Below are positions 25,271 to 39,600 of a DNA stretch of 64,000 nucleotides, one piece after another. Below the pieces are notes generated by a model. That model was not told where the DNA came from, ran no database searches, and saw only the letters and a program-made list of their open reading frames with translations. Both the position numbers and the translations under genes were made by a program. Positions within the stretch are counted from its first letter, which is position 1; each line of letters begins with the position of its first letter. The DNA is taken from assembly GCA_030562195.1 (NCBI GenBank), contig CM060200.1, forward strand, positions 21,243,023 through 21,307,022, read 5' to 3'. Source of the stretch: Nipponacmea schrenckii (lineage: Eukaryota; Mollusca; Gastropoda; Lottiidae).

Positions 25271-27601
25271 TATCTATCAAATTTTATTTACATGTGTTAT
25301 ATTTACAATGACACAAACAAATGATATCAAATTCTTAACAATACTTCTTACTCAAAACAAAATCCTAAATTGTAGAACTCTCTCATCTTAATGGTGAATC
25401 CTTCAAATTGCATTTGGACTGAATTTTTTTTTATTTTTGAATTTTGAATTTTTTCAGTGTTTGGCACACAAGCTGCTCAAAAAAATATTCAAATAATATA
25501 ATTTCGAAAATATTTTCAATTCATTGTTTTTACAATATTGAAGTTTTCAAATTCTAAAACACTTCTTTGATTTACAAAATGTTTTAAAAACATTCTATTC
25601 TCTCTAATCAAGAAAGAAAACAAATAACTACTAGCTAAACAAAGATTTTCTCAGTCCAAAATATGAATATTCATTTGTAGACCTTAATTGTTGAAGAGAT
25701 CAGATATTACAGTATGAAATATCAATATCAAATTTATATGAACAATAAAATGAGATGAAGTGATAAATTTTGTTCGTATGTGTGCTAAACATCTATACAT
25801 ATATGATATTGACCCTCTAATATATATGTTATTTTAATATGATATTTGTCATGTAAAAAATTTTGAATAGTACAATAATTTGCTTTGCAATGTGGATTAA
25901 AGGATTGTAAAGGTTTTCTGAAAGTGTTAAATGAATTGGGAAACTTATAGAACCTAATACATATAGAAAGTTTTGTAAACCTCTTAAAATGATAATTTAA
26001 ATTAAAAACTTGGCCAAACTGTAATACAGTCTCTCTATAACCCAATAAATCCATAAAACTATGTAATGAATCATAAAAAAGTGCTATGGAGATTCTATTC
26101 TTTTAGTCATGGTACCTGAAACCCAACTGGGGGCTCATTTTGGAAAACTTAAGATCAAGTTCAAATTTGAAGATATACAGTAATCTGATTGGATAAATCT
26201 AAAATCAATTAAAGTAATGGATTGACCAATTAGATTAAGGGCCCTTATTCTCTTAACCTAACTAAAGATGAATTTAAAATTTGTCATCTATTTGGTCAGT
26301 CACCAAAATCAATCTTAAATTTAGCTGAATAATAAATCAGACTAGTGTAATTCTTAATAGCAGGATTTTATCTAAAATTTTAAGAACAAGGCCTCAGAGC
26401 ACTACAATCATCAGTTAAGTTTTCCAGAAAAAGGCACCAATTAAACCAATTTTGAGACCTTTTGAGAATTTTATGTCCATTCTAAGAGGTAGTATTACTT
26501 TAAGTATTTCAACATCAGTTTACCTTTGGTTAAGAGAAAGTTTAATAAAACTAGGTATGTTTCTAAATTCCATTAGAAACCTCTTAACATCAAAAACAAA
26601 AAGAATATCCAATATTCAGAAATGAGTAAGAGGATGCATGTATTGAACACTACTGAGACATTTGAACATGATTAAAAGTGTTATATAAAACAAAGTGTAT
26701 CTAACTTAATATTAAAACATATTATTATAATATATGTCTTAACCAGTAATAGAGCAGAAAAGAAAACAAATAAATTGGTGTCTAGACATAGCACTTCGTT
26801 GATACCATAGATTTAGGTTTGCCTTGTCATTAGTAATTTGGTGATAAAGCAGTCAAACCTGTCGAATCTGTGGTTTCTTTAAGTTGTTATCAAGCTACAA
26901 CTTTCTTTAATTAAATCTATTTGTATTTCTTTTCATCTCTATCTAGTTAGAATTTAACAACTACATTTATATATACATTATATAGTCTCTAAATCTGTCA
27001 TATAAAACAACTAATGAAAGTAGCCTATGTACAATATGATATATCTGAATGATAAAACAATAACAACATTTGATTTTGTGGTTTTCAATGATCAGATTGA
27101 AGTATACTGGTGAATTATAATTATCATTTCATTTAGTATACCTATTTTAGATATGGTATTCTTTTACAAAACATCTTAATTGCGTTATTTTAACAAAAAC
27201 ATAATATAAGACATTGCATAATCAAAGACAAAACACAATCACTAGTAAATTTTATTTGAATTCCTGATATAAAGATATGTATTAATACAAAATAAAACCA
27301 AACATAGTCATAGTTATTAAAATCGCCGGCATGCTCTAACGTAAGTTTCAAATATCCAAGTAACAAATCTGTAAAATTTCTATAACTAAATAGATAAATA
27401 TCTAACAAGATTTCTAGATGCTTAACTCAAACATAGACTGCATGGAAAAAACTTCATTTAGAAAGGAAATTGAAAACCACACAAACTTTGTTGTATAACA
27501 TGATAATAAAATATCTAACATATTGCAATCACACTTTGAGTGACCTAGCTAGAACACTGCACTCAAAATATATAACAATATAGAAATATCAAACACTATT
27601 T
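25271..27601 (-). other. Probable MEF2 3' UTR and flank
   Basis: About 2.3 kb on the minus-strand downstream side of the MEF2 stop codon, without recognisable coding content. Minus-strand AATAAA hexamers occur, for example at about 25283-25288. MEF2 genes commonly have long 3' UTRs, but where this transcript ends is not determinable here. Confidence 0.3.
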
Positions 27602-30166
27602 TCAGCTATGACTGGTTTTATTGCGCTTTTCTGGAGGTTCATCATAGTCATTTGGAGAAGCTGGTGGTCTTGGTGATGTCTGAGACGTAACCACCTGAAT
27701 AGTTCCTCCTCCATTCCCCTCATGATTTGGTGACACTGGTTCCATTTTCACCCCTGCTACTCGTAAAGATGCAGGGTTTACTTGTATATTATATGGTAAT
27801 TGTAGTGAACCGCTGGAATGTAACATAAATGCATATATAATATATATAAGACACTGTTATTTCAAGTTTGCAGTCATTCATATACAAGCTTATACTATTA
27901 CAGAAGCTGGTCATATATCCAAATTGGCTTTGCTTTCCTGCAAAATCAGTAAACAGAAAATTTAATAGTAAAGTAATCTTATTTACCCTGGTGTTAATGT
28001 TAAGCCTGAAGCATGTACCGCTGCTGTTAAAGGTCCTTGTTGACTACTCAACTGAGCTACCAAAGGTGACAAACCAGATAGGTCAGCAGTAGATAACTGA
28101 AATTCACCTGAAATGAAATATTTATTCACTTAAAATACATATATCTTGCATTATTAGAATTAGAAATTTCAGCAAATTGCAAGATAATAAGCCTGCTAAA
28201 GATATGCTTCGAACATTTTGAATCAGATTTATCGAAATGCTTTAACTGTTCAAATAAATGAACATATGAGAAATACTTTAATTTTCAATACAATCTTGAA
28301 AATTTATTTTATCATACCTGCATTCAGAATTGATGTTGCCAAGGACGGATTAACTTGATGTCCGGGAGTTGCCATTGACATGATCGGTGTTTCTAAGCTC
28401 TGGTTTCCAATAGTCGTTCGAGTCTGAAAAGTATCAGTAAGAATAAAAAATATTATCCAACTACTAACAGTGACTATTAATATTGGTATCTGACAAATTT
28501 CATTTAGCAAAAAGCAAAATCTACTTGGATACAGTATTAAGTTTAAACAATGAAGCAATTTTAATTATGCAAAACCAAAGTAAAAGACTTACTTCAGTGC
28601 GCTGCGGTATCACAACCTTTAAATTGGGTTTATTTTTTGTAGCAAGATCACCTCCACCTTGATCCTTGATAGGTAAAGGAGCTGGAGAGGTACTAGGTTG
28701 ATGATGAGGGGGTTGTGGTGATGCTCTAGCTACTGTTGAAGATGGAGCTGGACTTGATCGACTACCAGAAGGGCTAGGAGAAGATTGGGTGTAGGTTGTT
28801 GCCGGTGGTGGTTGAAGTAGAACAACTGTATTTTGAGAGCCAGTTTGTTGAGTAACATAATGTGTTGTAGTAGACTGTACTGGAACAGCCACTGGTATTT
28901 GCTGATACTGAGATATATTCTACAATGGAAAATTAAACATATTAAAACTGTGAAATTTGTAAGATTTACTTGAACACCTTATTCATAATTTTGAAGAGCA
29001 TATTAATAATACAGAGTACACTCACTCTTGCAGCAGAACCACCTTGCATTACTCGAGAATATTCCATGTCAATTTTTCGGTAATTTTCATCAGTTCTTGG
29101 TGTAAGTGTATACTCTTCATCATCATCTCCATCAAGACCATCAGCACCTCTTGTTTCACGCTTATTCAACATCTATAATCAAATAATGCTTTTAATAAAT
29201 GTTAAGTCACTGGAAATGAGCAAAGCCAATTAATTCTTTGGTTTAGCAGACCCTCTAAAGACTACGGAGCATTTATAGAGAAATGTGAAAGGACAAACAG
29301 AGATTGTATATAGAGAGATCTGGGACTTAACAATTATATAATGCTTCAAGTATTGATTGAAAAGATAAGGAAAGAATCTTTCTTGGTTGAGCCAAGAGTT
29401 TTAAGTAAACCATCAACAGCAATAAATGTTAACTAAAGAACACATGTATAGCTTTAGATAATTATCATATTCTAGACACATAAGCATTTTTATGTGCCAG
29501 TTATCTTATAATATCAATCTGGTAAATTTGAACTTACCTCAACAATATCACGATTAGTTTGACTAACAACATTTTCATTGTACTCGGTATATTTCAGCAG
29601 AACTTTATCCATATCAGAACTGGCATACTGATATAACTTATTATTGGTTGTAAATATAATCAGAGCTATTTCACAATCACATAGCACACTTAATTCATAT
29701 GCCTTCTTCATCAACCCAAACTTTCTCTTTGTGAAGGTCACCTAAATTAAAAGTTGATTTTTAATATTATATCCATTTCACTGAAAAATCCTTACAACTA
29801 TAAACAAAACTTCTTTCCATTTAAATTTAAAAGAGTCTTAAATAATTGAATTGAAAGTAAGTAAGAAGTAATTGAAATAAGTAAGTAGTTATTTAGTAGT
29901 TACATAAAACAAATATTACAAAATTTTTAAAATTATGTGAGAAATAATAATAGGCATAGCAAGCCCTGTACAATGGGATACACCTCTTTGATAGGCATTT
30001 CATTGCCAAACTCTCATATTGGAAAATGCTACAGGTAGCCTGAATTTTTAAACAAAAAAAAATATCATTTTCATCTAGTATCAAGTACTGGTATTACAAT
30101 AATTCCTTTTACCTGTCTATTTCTTTCATCATTAATTCTTGTTATTTGTATTTTCTTACGACCCAT
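27602..30166 (-). CDS. MEF2: Myocyte enhancer factor 2 (MADS-box transcription factor)
   Basis: Nuclear transcription factor of muscle, neural and other differentiation programmes; it binds A/T-rich MEF2 sites as a dimer. Coding exons in transcript order: 30166-30113, 29741-29538, 29172-29026, 28919-28593, 28423-28318, 28107-27987, 27812-27602, giving 1170 nt and 389 residues in frame with GT-AG junctions. Residues 1-57 are the MADS box ([11 protein letters not shown]..., [20 protein letters not shown]) and about 58-86 the MEF2 domain ([16 protein letters not shown]). Then come an ALNK-type segment with LTPRTDENY, a Ser/Pro/Thr-rich transactivation region, [21 protein letters not shown] and the C-terminal [11 protein letters not shown]. 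An acceptor at 30179-30180 shows that at least one non-coding 5' exon lies upstream. There is one MEF2 gene here, as usual in invertebrates; no alternative alpha exon is visible. Confidence 0.97.
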
Positions 30167-30184
30167 TGTCTTAGAACCTGAAAG

Positions 30185-33100
30185 AAGTTAGATAAGAAAA
30201 TTCAAATAATATTATTTAAACATTACAAATTACACAACAAATAAAAAACAAAATATATCACTCACTCATCCCATAGTATTATAGTTTTTTCCAAAATGAA
30301 TATATCCTTAAAGCACAACTGTTTACTGTCAACTGTTATAAAACTACTGCTGAAATGCAGGGAAATCCCCAGGTCATATCTATTTTTAGCCATTATGTCA
30401 ACCCTGATTAGGTCAGCTAAGTTATAAATTGAGATATGGGACAACTATCAGTGTGATTGATCAACATCATTGATCAAACCTATACTTTCCATTAATCAAC
30501 AGAAAAATAATAGATTTTAGCCAAATATGTGTTATATAAAGGATTTTTGTAATTAGTTGTATCAAATAAAGAGATTATGACTTTGGACTTTGGTTTGAAA
30601 ACTTTGAAATACATATGATACTACAGTTATATTTAAAAGCGGATTGAGAAACAACAGAATTGAGCCTCCATGTACTGAGTGTAGTGTGTGTACAATAGAA
30701 AACATTTTTGAACTGTAAAATTGCATTCTGTCTTGTTTTGATATTCATTTGATAGATTTTTTTCTAAAACAATTTTGCATGTTATTATATGTGTTTATCT
30801 CAGTATTAAGTAATATTTCCCCTTTACGATGATTTGAGCACTTCAATGGAGCCGTTTCAAGAATATTCTTAGGTAATGAAAGCCTTTAGTTTAAGTGTCA
30901 GCACATAAACATAAAATTGGTTTAACAATTTTCATTCTTAAAATATCCATTGCTTGCACAATATTATTTTTGGAATCTTTATCCCTTACAGTTGGTTTAC
31001 TATAAAAATAAGATTTATTTATGATTATATTATTATCAATCAATCCATGGCACTTTTTGAAATCTAAACTCCACACGATTAGAATTTCAACAAGTGTTTT
31101 TGACAAAGCAGGGCATGCTCAACCCTTCTGAAAACGTGATACCATTCTTTGACGGGTTTTTCAAAGCAACACATACTGTGTGTTCACTGTGTCATCCCAT
31201 AATTGCAATCACACAACTAAATTGTAAATTTATATATAAATCCATGTTAATCCTGATATAGAAACATTTTATTTCCAAAAATAACCAAATATATATAGAA
31301 ATTATAATATTTCAACCAATCAGCAAGTTAAAGATTCTGATTTTGCTATTTATAAACCAGCATGTAAGTTGACAGCTAAACCTAATCAAAAGTAGACTGG
31401 GTTTTAAAGCTATGCATGACATTGACTTTTTGAGTAGGCCCAGAACAACTTTGTTAACAAAGCCTACCAAACAAATGTGGACAGTCAATTCTAATATCAT
31501 TCTAATATCATTTTCCAAAACAAAAGATCGAAATGATATTATCTATATTTAACTTTTCATACGAAAAGCAGAAGGTTCACTGGAAAGACGACATTCAAAA
31601 GACGGGAAGGTAATTGAGATGGCAATGAAGAGAACGCCAAGGAGCCGACCCATATCAATGTCAAACTACATTTTCTAAGTAAGATAGCCATTTTCTTAGA
31701 TGATGATTACGACCCAAAAGTTACCCAATATACTAAAACCATAATTTCTGATAATCTTACCAAAACAATACCACGAGATCTGTTAAAATATCCAAGCGGT
31801 TTCTATTTTTACTGTCCAGTAAAATGTTGCTCAGTAAAATCTACAAGTTGTGCTATTTTAGGGAATGGAAATTACTAAAGTATTTATAGAAATAATCCAA
31901 TATGGCCACGTCTGCGCATGCCGAATATCATGCAGCGTGATACGGAAGTGTCGGGTTTCATCATATATATTCGTGATATTCACTAAACAATATCATAAAT
32001 CTTATGAAAATTAGAGAAATTATTGTTAAGCAGTATCGGCAAAATTTGAGTTTAAAAACCAGTCATTAACATCGGGATATGTAAGACTATTATAGAACTA
32101 CATTCATGAAGCGCAGTCAGAAATTACTAAAATACTTTAAAAGGCGATTGTCGTGATTTCCGGTTAAGAAAATATACTATTTATTTAGCATTTTTCTCGT
32201 TCTTTCAATGTATTTATTTTATTTTAAGACATTTAAATAGAAATGGTATCCATTTCATCAAGAATTAAACGAAAATATTGATTTAATATTTAACACGAGG
32301 TGGAAATCCATGACCAATGATGACGTCATTCGGTATTCGCGCACCTTGCACCACCATAACTAGTTCGGTTGATATGAACTCTCTCATAGGTTTTCAACTC
32401 ATGTCTGGGCAAGTCCAATGATTGCCTGTCAATGACAAATACGCACACTTTTTTTTAGAAACCAAATCTAAATTAAATTATGTAATTTGATGTATTGAAG
32501 AGAATTATATTATTATAAGTATTGGTAACGAGACCTTAACAATAGTTTAAACTTAGCCGTTTGCCGTTTAGCGATGTATAATAATTTGGAGTCGCAGATG
32601 TGTACAAAGATTTTGTGTTCACTCTGCGACTGCACTAGCTTTTCATTCTAATTTTTTTTTATTGGCATATGATATAGCCTAAGTCTTATCATTCGAATTT
32701 GAGAGCCTTGATTTAATCTTTAATGTTAAACCACCCAGAGCACTTGCAGTCTGCGCAATAATATTTTCGAAAAATAATGCTGCTTTGCGCATAATTTAAA
32801 ATAAGACCGATTGACCCCGCCAAAATGACTGTCAATCAAAAGCACAGTTGTCTGCTCAAGCCAATTCTTCAATGCTCAACTCATGGAATCAACCGGTCAT
32901 TGCCGGACACATCAACGAGCGTGTACCAAGGTCCGTCCAAATTAACCAGTTCTGAAAGGTTCTGCGCCAATGAACTCTACAGAATAAGTTATTCTATAGA
33001 CGTCATGTTCTGCACACTGTGCTTCAGCATTCGATTGTTGTTACGTCTGTCCGGAACGATCCAGACAGCCAATCGACGGACCAATAGTTTGAGCTAAAGT

Positions 33101-33470
33101 TTCAATGTTCAGACAATTTTAAATTTTCTCAAATTTGACAAACCATGTCAGTGGCACTCGCGGAAAGAATTCGTGAACACAACCGACGGTGCTTGTCCAT
33201 GCGCAAGCACTACATAAGTTCATAACTGCCTATTATAACGGCAAATTTTCCGTCGTAAATTGCGTATACTGCACGTGCGTTGCTCTGATTTAGGACCGAA
33301 GGGCTGCCAATATCACCGAAACCCACACCGTTGCCTATGATCGATTTCGGTGAATTGTGCGATTAATCATTTAAGCGGGCCTTAGAATCGCCTTCAAGAA
33401 TGACCTGAGCTTTAGTCTTTGAGGACTGAGATAATATCTCAGCTATTGATATTTAAAAATATTGAGAAAG
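30185..33470. promoter_or_regulatory. MEF2 upstream region with CRE, CCAAT and NRF1-like sites
   Basis: Non-coding stretch 5' of MEF2 that should include its non-coding first exon(s). A perfect TGACGTCA at 32321-32328 sits next to CCAAT at about 32314, and TGCGCATGC lies at 31912-31920. The 32740-33420 segment is richer in G+C and CpG than the rest, as expected of a regulatory or promoter segment, and contains CACGTG near 33271. The 90-codon open frame at 32825-33097 has no recognisable domain and is not called as a gene. Confidence 0.35.
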
Positions 33471-36400
33471 GGAGAAAAATTGAAATTTTATTTCCATGCA
33501 TTCCAATATCATAAAATATAAATAGCACTAAGCAAAATGTATTATGAAATTGAGAAATTACTAAGAGATTGACAATAATATAGAAATGCGTTAATGATCA
33601 AAGTTTTCTTGAAGCAGTTCACATTGAAAAGAAAGGTCAACCTTAATTTTAAAACATGTTGCAAGTGTCACACAATAGACCCTATTGCCCTTATGTTCAT
33701 CTGGAGTCAACTGATATAAATCACCCCATGAGTCACCAACACCAATAATTCTCTTTTAAAGTTCACTGTTCACATGGTAGTTGTGGAAGTAGGTATCTAC
33801 GAAAGACAAATAATACTTTCATTACCTGTGTATGTTGAGCTGAAAGATAAGGGAGAATCCTGATTAGATTGGAATGTTCTAGAATTCCTGAAGTTGGTTA
33901 TATTTTTCCACTGACATTAATATTTCACGAAAATTCCTCAAGCAAATATACAAGTATACCATATTAAACTAGGGTCTGCATAACAAAACAATTTGGTTAG
34001 GGAAATAGGTCCAGACACCATCGTCAATGAAATCTAAAATCAAATGAGAGCAGAAGGGGTAGACTTTGCAGCAGTGTCAAAAATACAGCCACATGATATA
34101 ATCAGGATTCTCCCCTTATACATTAGACTGTCTTAAAACTATATAAAAAATATTCAGAACACACAAAGAACAAAATCGAATTGTGTTTGAACGTGCATGA
34201 CAAAATAAATTAGTAAAAATAACAATTTAAAAAGAAAATACATACCAATCGTTATCTCATACATAAGAAACCCCAAATTCTACTTCAAAACATAAAGCTA
34301 TCCATATTGTTTAGTTATTGCCATGTCATACAGTCATCAAATACAAACAATAATTTTGGAAACAGTTTAATTCTACAGTTTCACTAATTATACATATAAT
34401 TTAAACATAAAGGCTAATTCCCTTCTTTGGCATTTTCTCCTTTCCATTTAAGATGATAAAATATATGTACACTTTTCTTTCTCTGAACTAACTATTAGAT
34501 GAAATGTAAAGTTTTGATGTTGATTTTATAATAAGAACTACTAATGTTAATAGTGGGAGGAATTGTCCAATTGTTGGTGTAAATTTGAAGGTAGTTTAAA
34601 ACATAACTTGGTGCAAATTTATGAATTTTCAGATAGAAGCAAACCAATACTTCCATTAAGCTGCCATGATGAAATCAAATCTTGTATTTTGGCACCATGT
34701 TAAAAAGATTGTTCATGTTATGATATAATCAACTATGACTCCCACTACAATTGTAGTTATTTTGAAATAAAAAATTTCAAGTTTGGATTTCAGAAAAACA
34801 TTTGAACTTGGACAATGTTATCTGTTTTCACCAGGATTCAGCCATATAACATAAAGATGAACAACAGTAGGCTACCAAAGCAATGTCCAAATTAGAAACA
34901 AATTAAAACAAGCTAGTAAAGCCATCAAATCAATTTTTACCACTACCCCATTTATAAAACTGACCAAAAGTTGTAGTCAATTTTAATATTTTAGTAACAA
35001 ATTTATAACACAAAACAATAAAGCTTAAATAAAGTGCTCAACATATTATTAGATGACATTCTTAAGGATATTCCCAGAATATTTAGGTAGTAATTTTGAT
35101 TTCACAGAAGATTAAAAGATCAAATTTTAGTTAATTTTTATGTAAAACAAATGAATAAATCCAATCAAATTTACTTCTAGTTGAATATTCACTAAGGGTC
35201 AAAATTCCCTTTAAAGGAATACTTCTTACTTGAAAAAACCATAAAATTTGATTTTCAAACAGTAAACTTGCCTGGTGTCATAACTAACATATACAAGAAT
35301 CCATAGAAAATAAATAAAGCCTTAAACCTACAAGTATTCAGAGCAAACAGCTAACCCTGATTTGAGGATTTATTTGATATCACTTGGGTGTGTAGTTCTG
35401 ATACCAGTTAAGTCCACTGATGAATCAAAACTCAAATTGGCCATGTATGAGAATTTAATTTTTATTGTCATATTGTCATTTTAACAGGTAGTTTTCTTTT
35501 AATTCCTGTCATCACAAAAACACATCTGAACACTGATGCACTGTTTATACTACTGAGAATTAAATTAACCTCAGCAGAAAAGCGCATATAAAAAGGACTT
35601 TTGATTTGACATAACATATAAAAGCAATAAGAAGCTGTTACATTTTAGTTTTGTAATAAATGAGAAAATTTGATATGGAAAATAATAAAAAAGCATGGCC
35701 AATGCAAGTTCTTACTTCAAATAGCACTTATAAAAACTGACAAGATACATATAACACGACAATATTATCAACAAATATACAATTCAATATGTTTGTTTCA
35801 AAAAAATATACATGACTTTGTGTGTTTCCATACCCTTAATATTTACACAATAAATTAATATATAAAACAACACTTCAGACGCAGATAAACTAATTTCAAT
35901 GTCTCAAACAGCATATCAATAAATAATCTTAATCTACACAATCAGAGCTGATCTATTGACCAACTAAAAGATTATTCTGGTGCTCTTGTTATTACAATAG
36001 GACACAGTCAAATATGGAATACTGTCGAAAAAAGTAGACATTAGCGATAGGTTTTTTGGAGTATTTTTGTAGTTATTAGAGTGGTTTAAACAAGGGAATA
36101 TTTTCAAATATTAAATAACAGAAAAGACATTGAAATCAAATTATGTAGCTCTAATAATGATAATATGAAGGCTTTGTAATTAATTTAACATAATTAATTT
36201 ATAATTCAATTAAAGCAATTAAATTCTTCTATTCTGCATCTCTATGAAATTTGATGAACTCTCAAAATGTTCCATAGTTTCATAGTTACAAAGCCTTTAA
36301 TGTAATTAATTACAATGTATTATGAGTGAATGGTGAAATTTGTTTGAATTTTTTGATGAATCTTGAAAATCTTCTCAGCCAACTCAAAATCATTTATCTA

Positions 36401-36625
36401 CAGATGAATTACTTTATTCCAAATAACCGCAAAATACTTCTGATTATTTGGAATTCTACATTTTCTAATAATACTTTAAAAATATGGAATCTGTTTCACA
36501 GATGTCAGGTTCCTGACCAGACTAAAAATAAAGTCCCACCAAATAAAACAAAAGTTAATAAAAATTATGTTATGTCTCCCTGAGGATTGTTCTATTATCA
36601 AACTTAACAGGTCCGAAAAAATGTT
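33471..36625. other. Intergenic AT-rich stretch with one MITE; PIAS 3' flank
   Basis: No coding region recognised. The right part is probably the PIAS 3' UTR (minus strand). Besides the MITE at 33848-34118, a short inverted pair AAGGCTTTGTAA / TTACAAAGCCTT occurs at about 36167 and 36287, too short to call an element. Confidence 0.3.
33848..34118. mobile_element. MITE-like element with ~20-bp inverted ends
   Basis: TAAGGGAGAATCCTGATTA at 33848-33866 is matched by the inverted TAATCAGGATTCTCCCCTTA at 34099-34118, one base different in length. The intervening ~230 bp has no coding capacity. The target-site duplication is unclear (possibly TA). Confidence 0.5.
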
Positions 36626-39600
36626 CTAGTACCAGTTCAAATTATTGAGGAATTTCTCAAATTCGTTATCTGTTAAATTTTCAGTACCAGGAGGGAATAA
36701 TTCACTAGTTGAGGGTGTAGGATCAACTTCTAATGGAGACATGTTCGTTAACGGTAGAGGCATGGATGTAACAGGTATTGAACTACTGGGTACTAAAGGA
36801 GGTAAAGGATGATAAGGAGGAAAATGATTAGTAAGTGAAGTGGAAGGAAAAGGTAGAGAGGGTTTAGAATGTGCTGGTGGAGGTGTAGAATTAGGAGTAA
36901 AGAGAGGTGAGAGTCTGTTAGGACTGTGATGTAAATCTAAAGAGGGTGTACTGTTAGGACTACTAGAAACTGATTGAGTTGACCCAGCATGTGGGGGAGT
37001 TGGAGTGTCCAGATTTATGATTCCTGGACTAACGCACCCTTTATCAGAAACAGATTTAGGTTGGGGTTCATCATCATCTTCATCTTCTTCATCTTCTGAA
37101 CTATCTAATGTCAAATCTATCACATCATCAGAACCACCACCTTCTAGCAAAGAAAATAAAGACATTTAAGATATAGTTTGACACTTAAAGCTTTTGTTTC
37201 TTGAATGCACTAAAACAGAGCTGGATAAGAGTATTCTAATATTTTCAATGATATTGATATGTTAAAGAAATCAATCTTGTAAGGGAAAGTATTTTCCAAA
37301 TCAATTGACAATAAATGTTGTAGATTAATTAAATTTATCGTGACTGAATAGTGATAATAACAATTGCCTACTTACTATTACTAGTTGGCTCAGAAGGTTG
37401 TACTTTAACAGCAGTTGATGTTGGTGAAGAAGCTCTTTCATTTTTAAATACAACAGGACTTGCTATGACATGAGTTTCTTTTGGGGGTTCTAATCGACTC
37501 CAATTACCATCCGGATGAAACTGTATATCATTACAATTAGGAGACGCTCGGAATATTTCTAGGAAATAACTAAAGGAAAAAAATAAATATAATATTATTG
37601 GAAACTTGTGTTAGAGTTTTTATTATATATATATATATATAAAATATTTACATATACTATAATTAAATAATATTTAATATTGAAAATATTTCAAATTCAA
37701 AATGAATTTTATCATCAACGAAACATTTAAATTTTGACAAGGAGTGAAAACAAAGTACTAAGAACACTTACCCATCTATTATTAATTTATCAAATGTAGC
37801 AGGTTTATCACATACAGGACAAATCCATGTGGCTTTCTTCTCATTCATCATAAGAAAAGTATTAGCATCATAACATTGCAAATGAGTACATGTACTTGCT
37901 CGGCAAGGTATTTGTAATCTCATCTTTCCGAGCTAAAAAACAATATCAGAGAATTTTTTACTATAATGTGAGTTTTCAGTGTCACATTGTTTCAAAGAAA
38001 AAATCTTGTTTTGCCAAATGCAAAACCAAGAAAAAGCATCCAGCAAGCATGATATTTCTGATTACTAAGTTTATTTCCCTAAAATAAGGCAATTTCAAAC
38101 TTTACTTACTGGACACATTAATGACACGCGTAGACTAGTTGTAGCTATTTCACTATCAGGATCGTGAGCTAATTTTTCTTTAACTGAAAACCAATTTGTT
38201 TAATGTAATGCAAGGAAAACAATGTCATCTCAAATATAAACGTAATAACAGTTCTAATCATTTCTGAGGGCTAGTACATCGACCTGTTACAAGTTACTAA
38301 CTAACAGTTGGCAGAATTCACAGAGTACACAAGTATTGAAAATCTGACAACTTACTTAATGCTCTAGTATGGTCAGGATGTCTATTACCAAACTGTTTTA
38401 ATCTTTGTAATAATATATCAGACGTTAATCTTCTTACTAAAAACACTGCTAAACAATATCCCTGTAATATAGTTAATAGTAATTCCGTTATTATACTTAT
38501 ATTATAATGATAACAAATAATTGACAATATTCTGGAAAAAAAGAAACAAATCAATTAATTTCATTAATCTGAATTGCCATAGGCTTATATAACAGAAATG
38601 TTATCTAACACAGTTCCATATATCACTAAAAAAAAATTGAAACCAAAAACAAGTTTATTAGTATTAAATAACTGACAATATATATATTGTGTTCTGATAT
38701 TTGATGTGATCTCTATCTTTATCAATTCAATTTCATTAAAGGTAACCAAATAAGAACAAGTCTGGTAAAATACAAACTAATTACCCAAATCAAGGAACAT
38801 AACAGGCAAAAAACAAACAAAACATGTTAGTATAACGTGCATATCAAAGCGGTGACCAAACTAAAAGGTTTGGGTGAAATTTAAAAAAAAAATAAACAAT
38901 CTTGACAGACTTTGTTCTTCTCTGGGTGAAGAAGCTATATGGTGAATGAAAATAACCAATAACTTTAAATGGTGGTTGTTTAGTCAATTACAACTATTGG
39001 TATATCAGGTCTTCTCTTATTTTCTTTAAAAGATAACACTAGCCAAGCAGACAGTCTTTCTAATCTAACAAGGGGCCATACAATCAAAATTAAATAGAAG
39101 ATTCCTGATTAAAGTATAACTGCTTAGACAGATACCTAAAAGCTTCAGATATCTCATGATGACAAATGGGTTTTTTTAATTTCAATTAAATGAAAAAAAA
39201 TTTTGCAGCAATATGTGTTCAACATATTGTATTATGTGTATCCGAATACAATTTAAAACGCAACCAAGAGCAGTTCTTCAAAATTTATGACAATATTTGG
39301 CTTTGACTTTCATACATATTGATGAAATGTAAAATTTTAGTCATTTTCGAATTCATGATTTAATGATTTTACTTAGTTAGGGATTGAACTATCCATGTTT
39401 GACATTAAACCTTATATATATGGGTAAGTATTTTTTGATGCCCCTTGCATGTCTGATTGGTTATTCACAGTACAAACTCTGTGTAATATAAGAGATGACC
39501 TGTTATTACATACCACCATTGCCTCCTCTGAGGACCAAGATACATGGATTTCATTTCTCATGTTAGGATTTAGCTTTAATAGATGTGTTATATCAAGCGC

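Noticed and set aside
32825..33097. 90-codon ORF in the MEF2 upstream region
   Set aside because: No recognisable domain, no clear splice partners, and a location in CpG-richer promoter-like DNA; an open frame here is not surprising.
36160..36320. Possible MITE with AAGGCTTTGTAA ends
   Set aside because: The inverted match is only about 12 bp in AT-rich DNA and no target-site duplication is visible.
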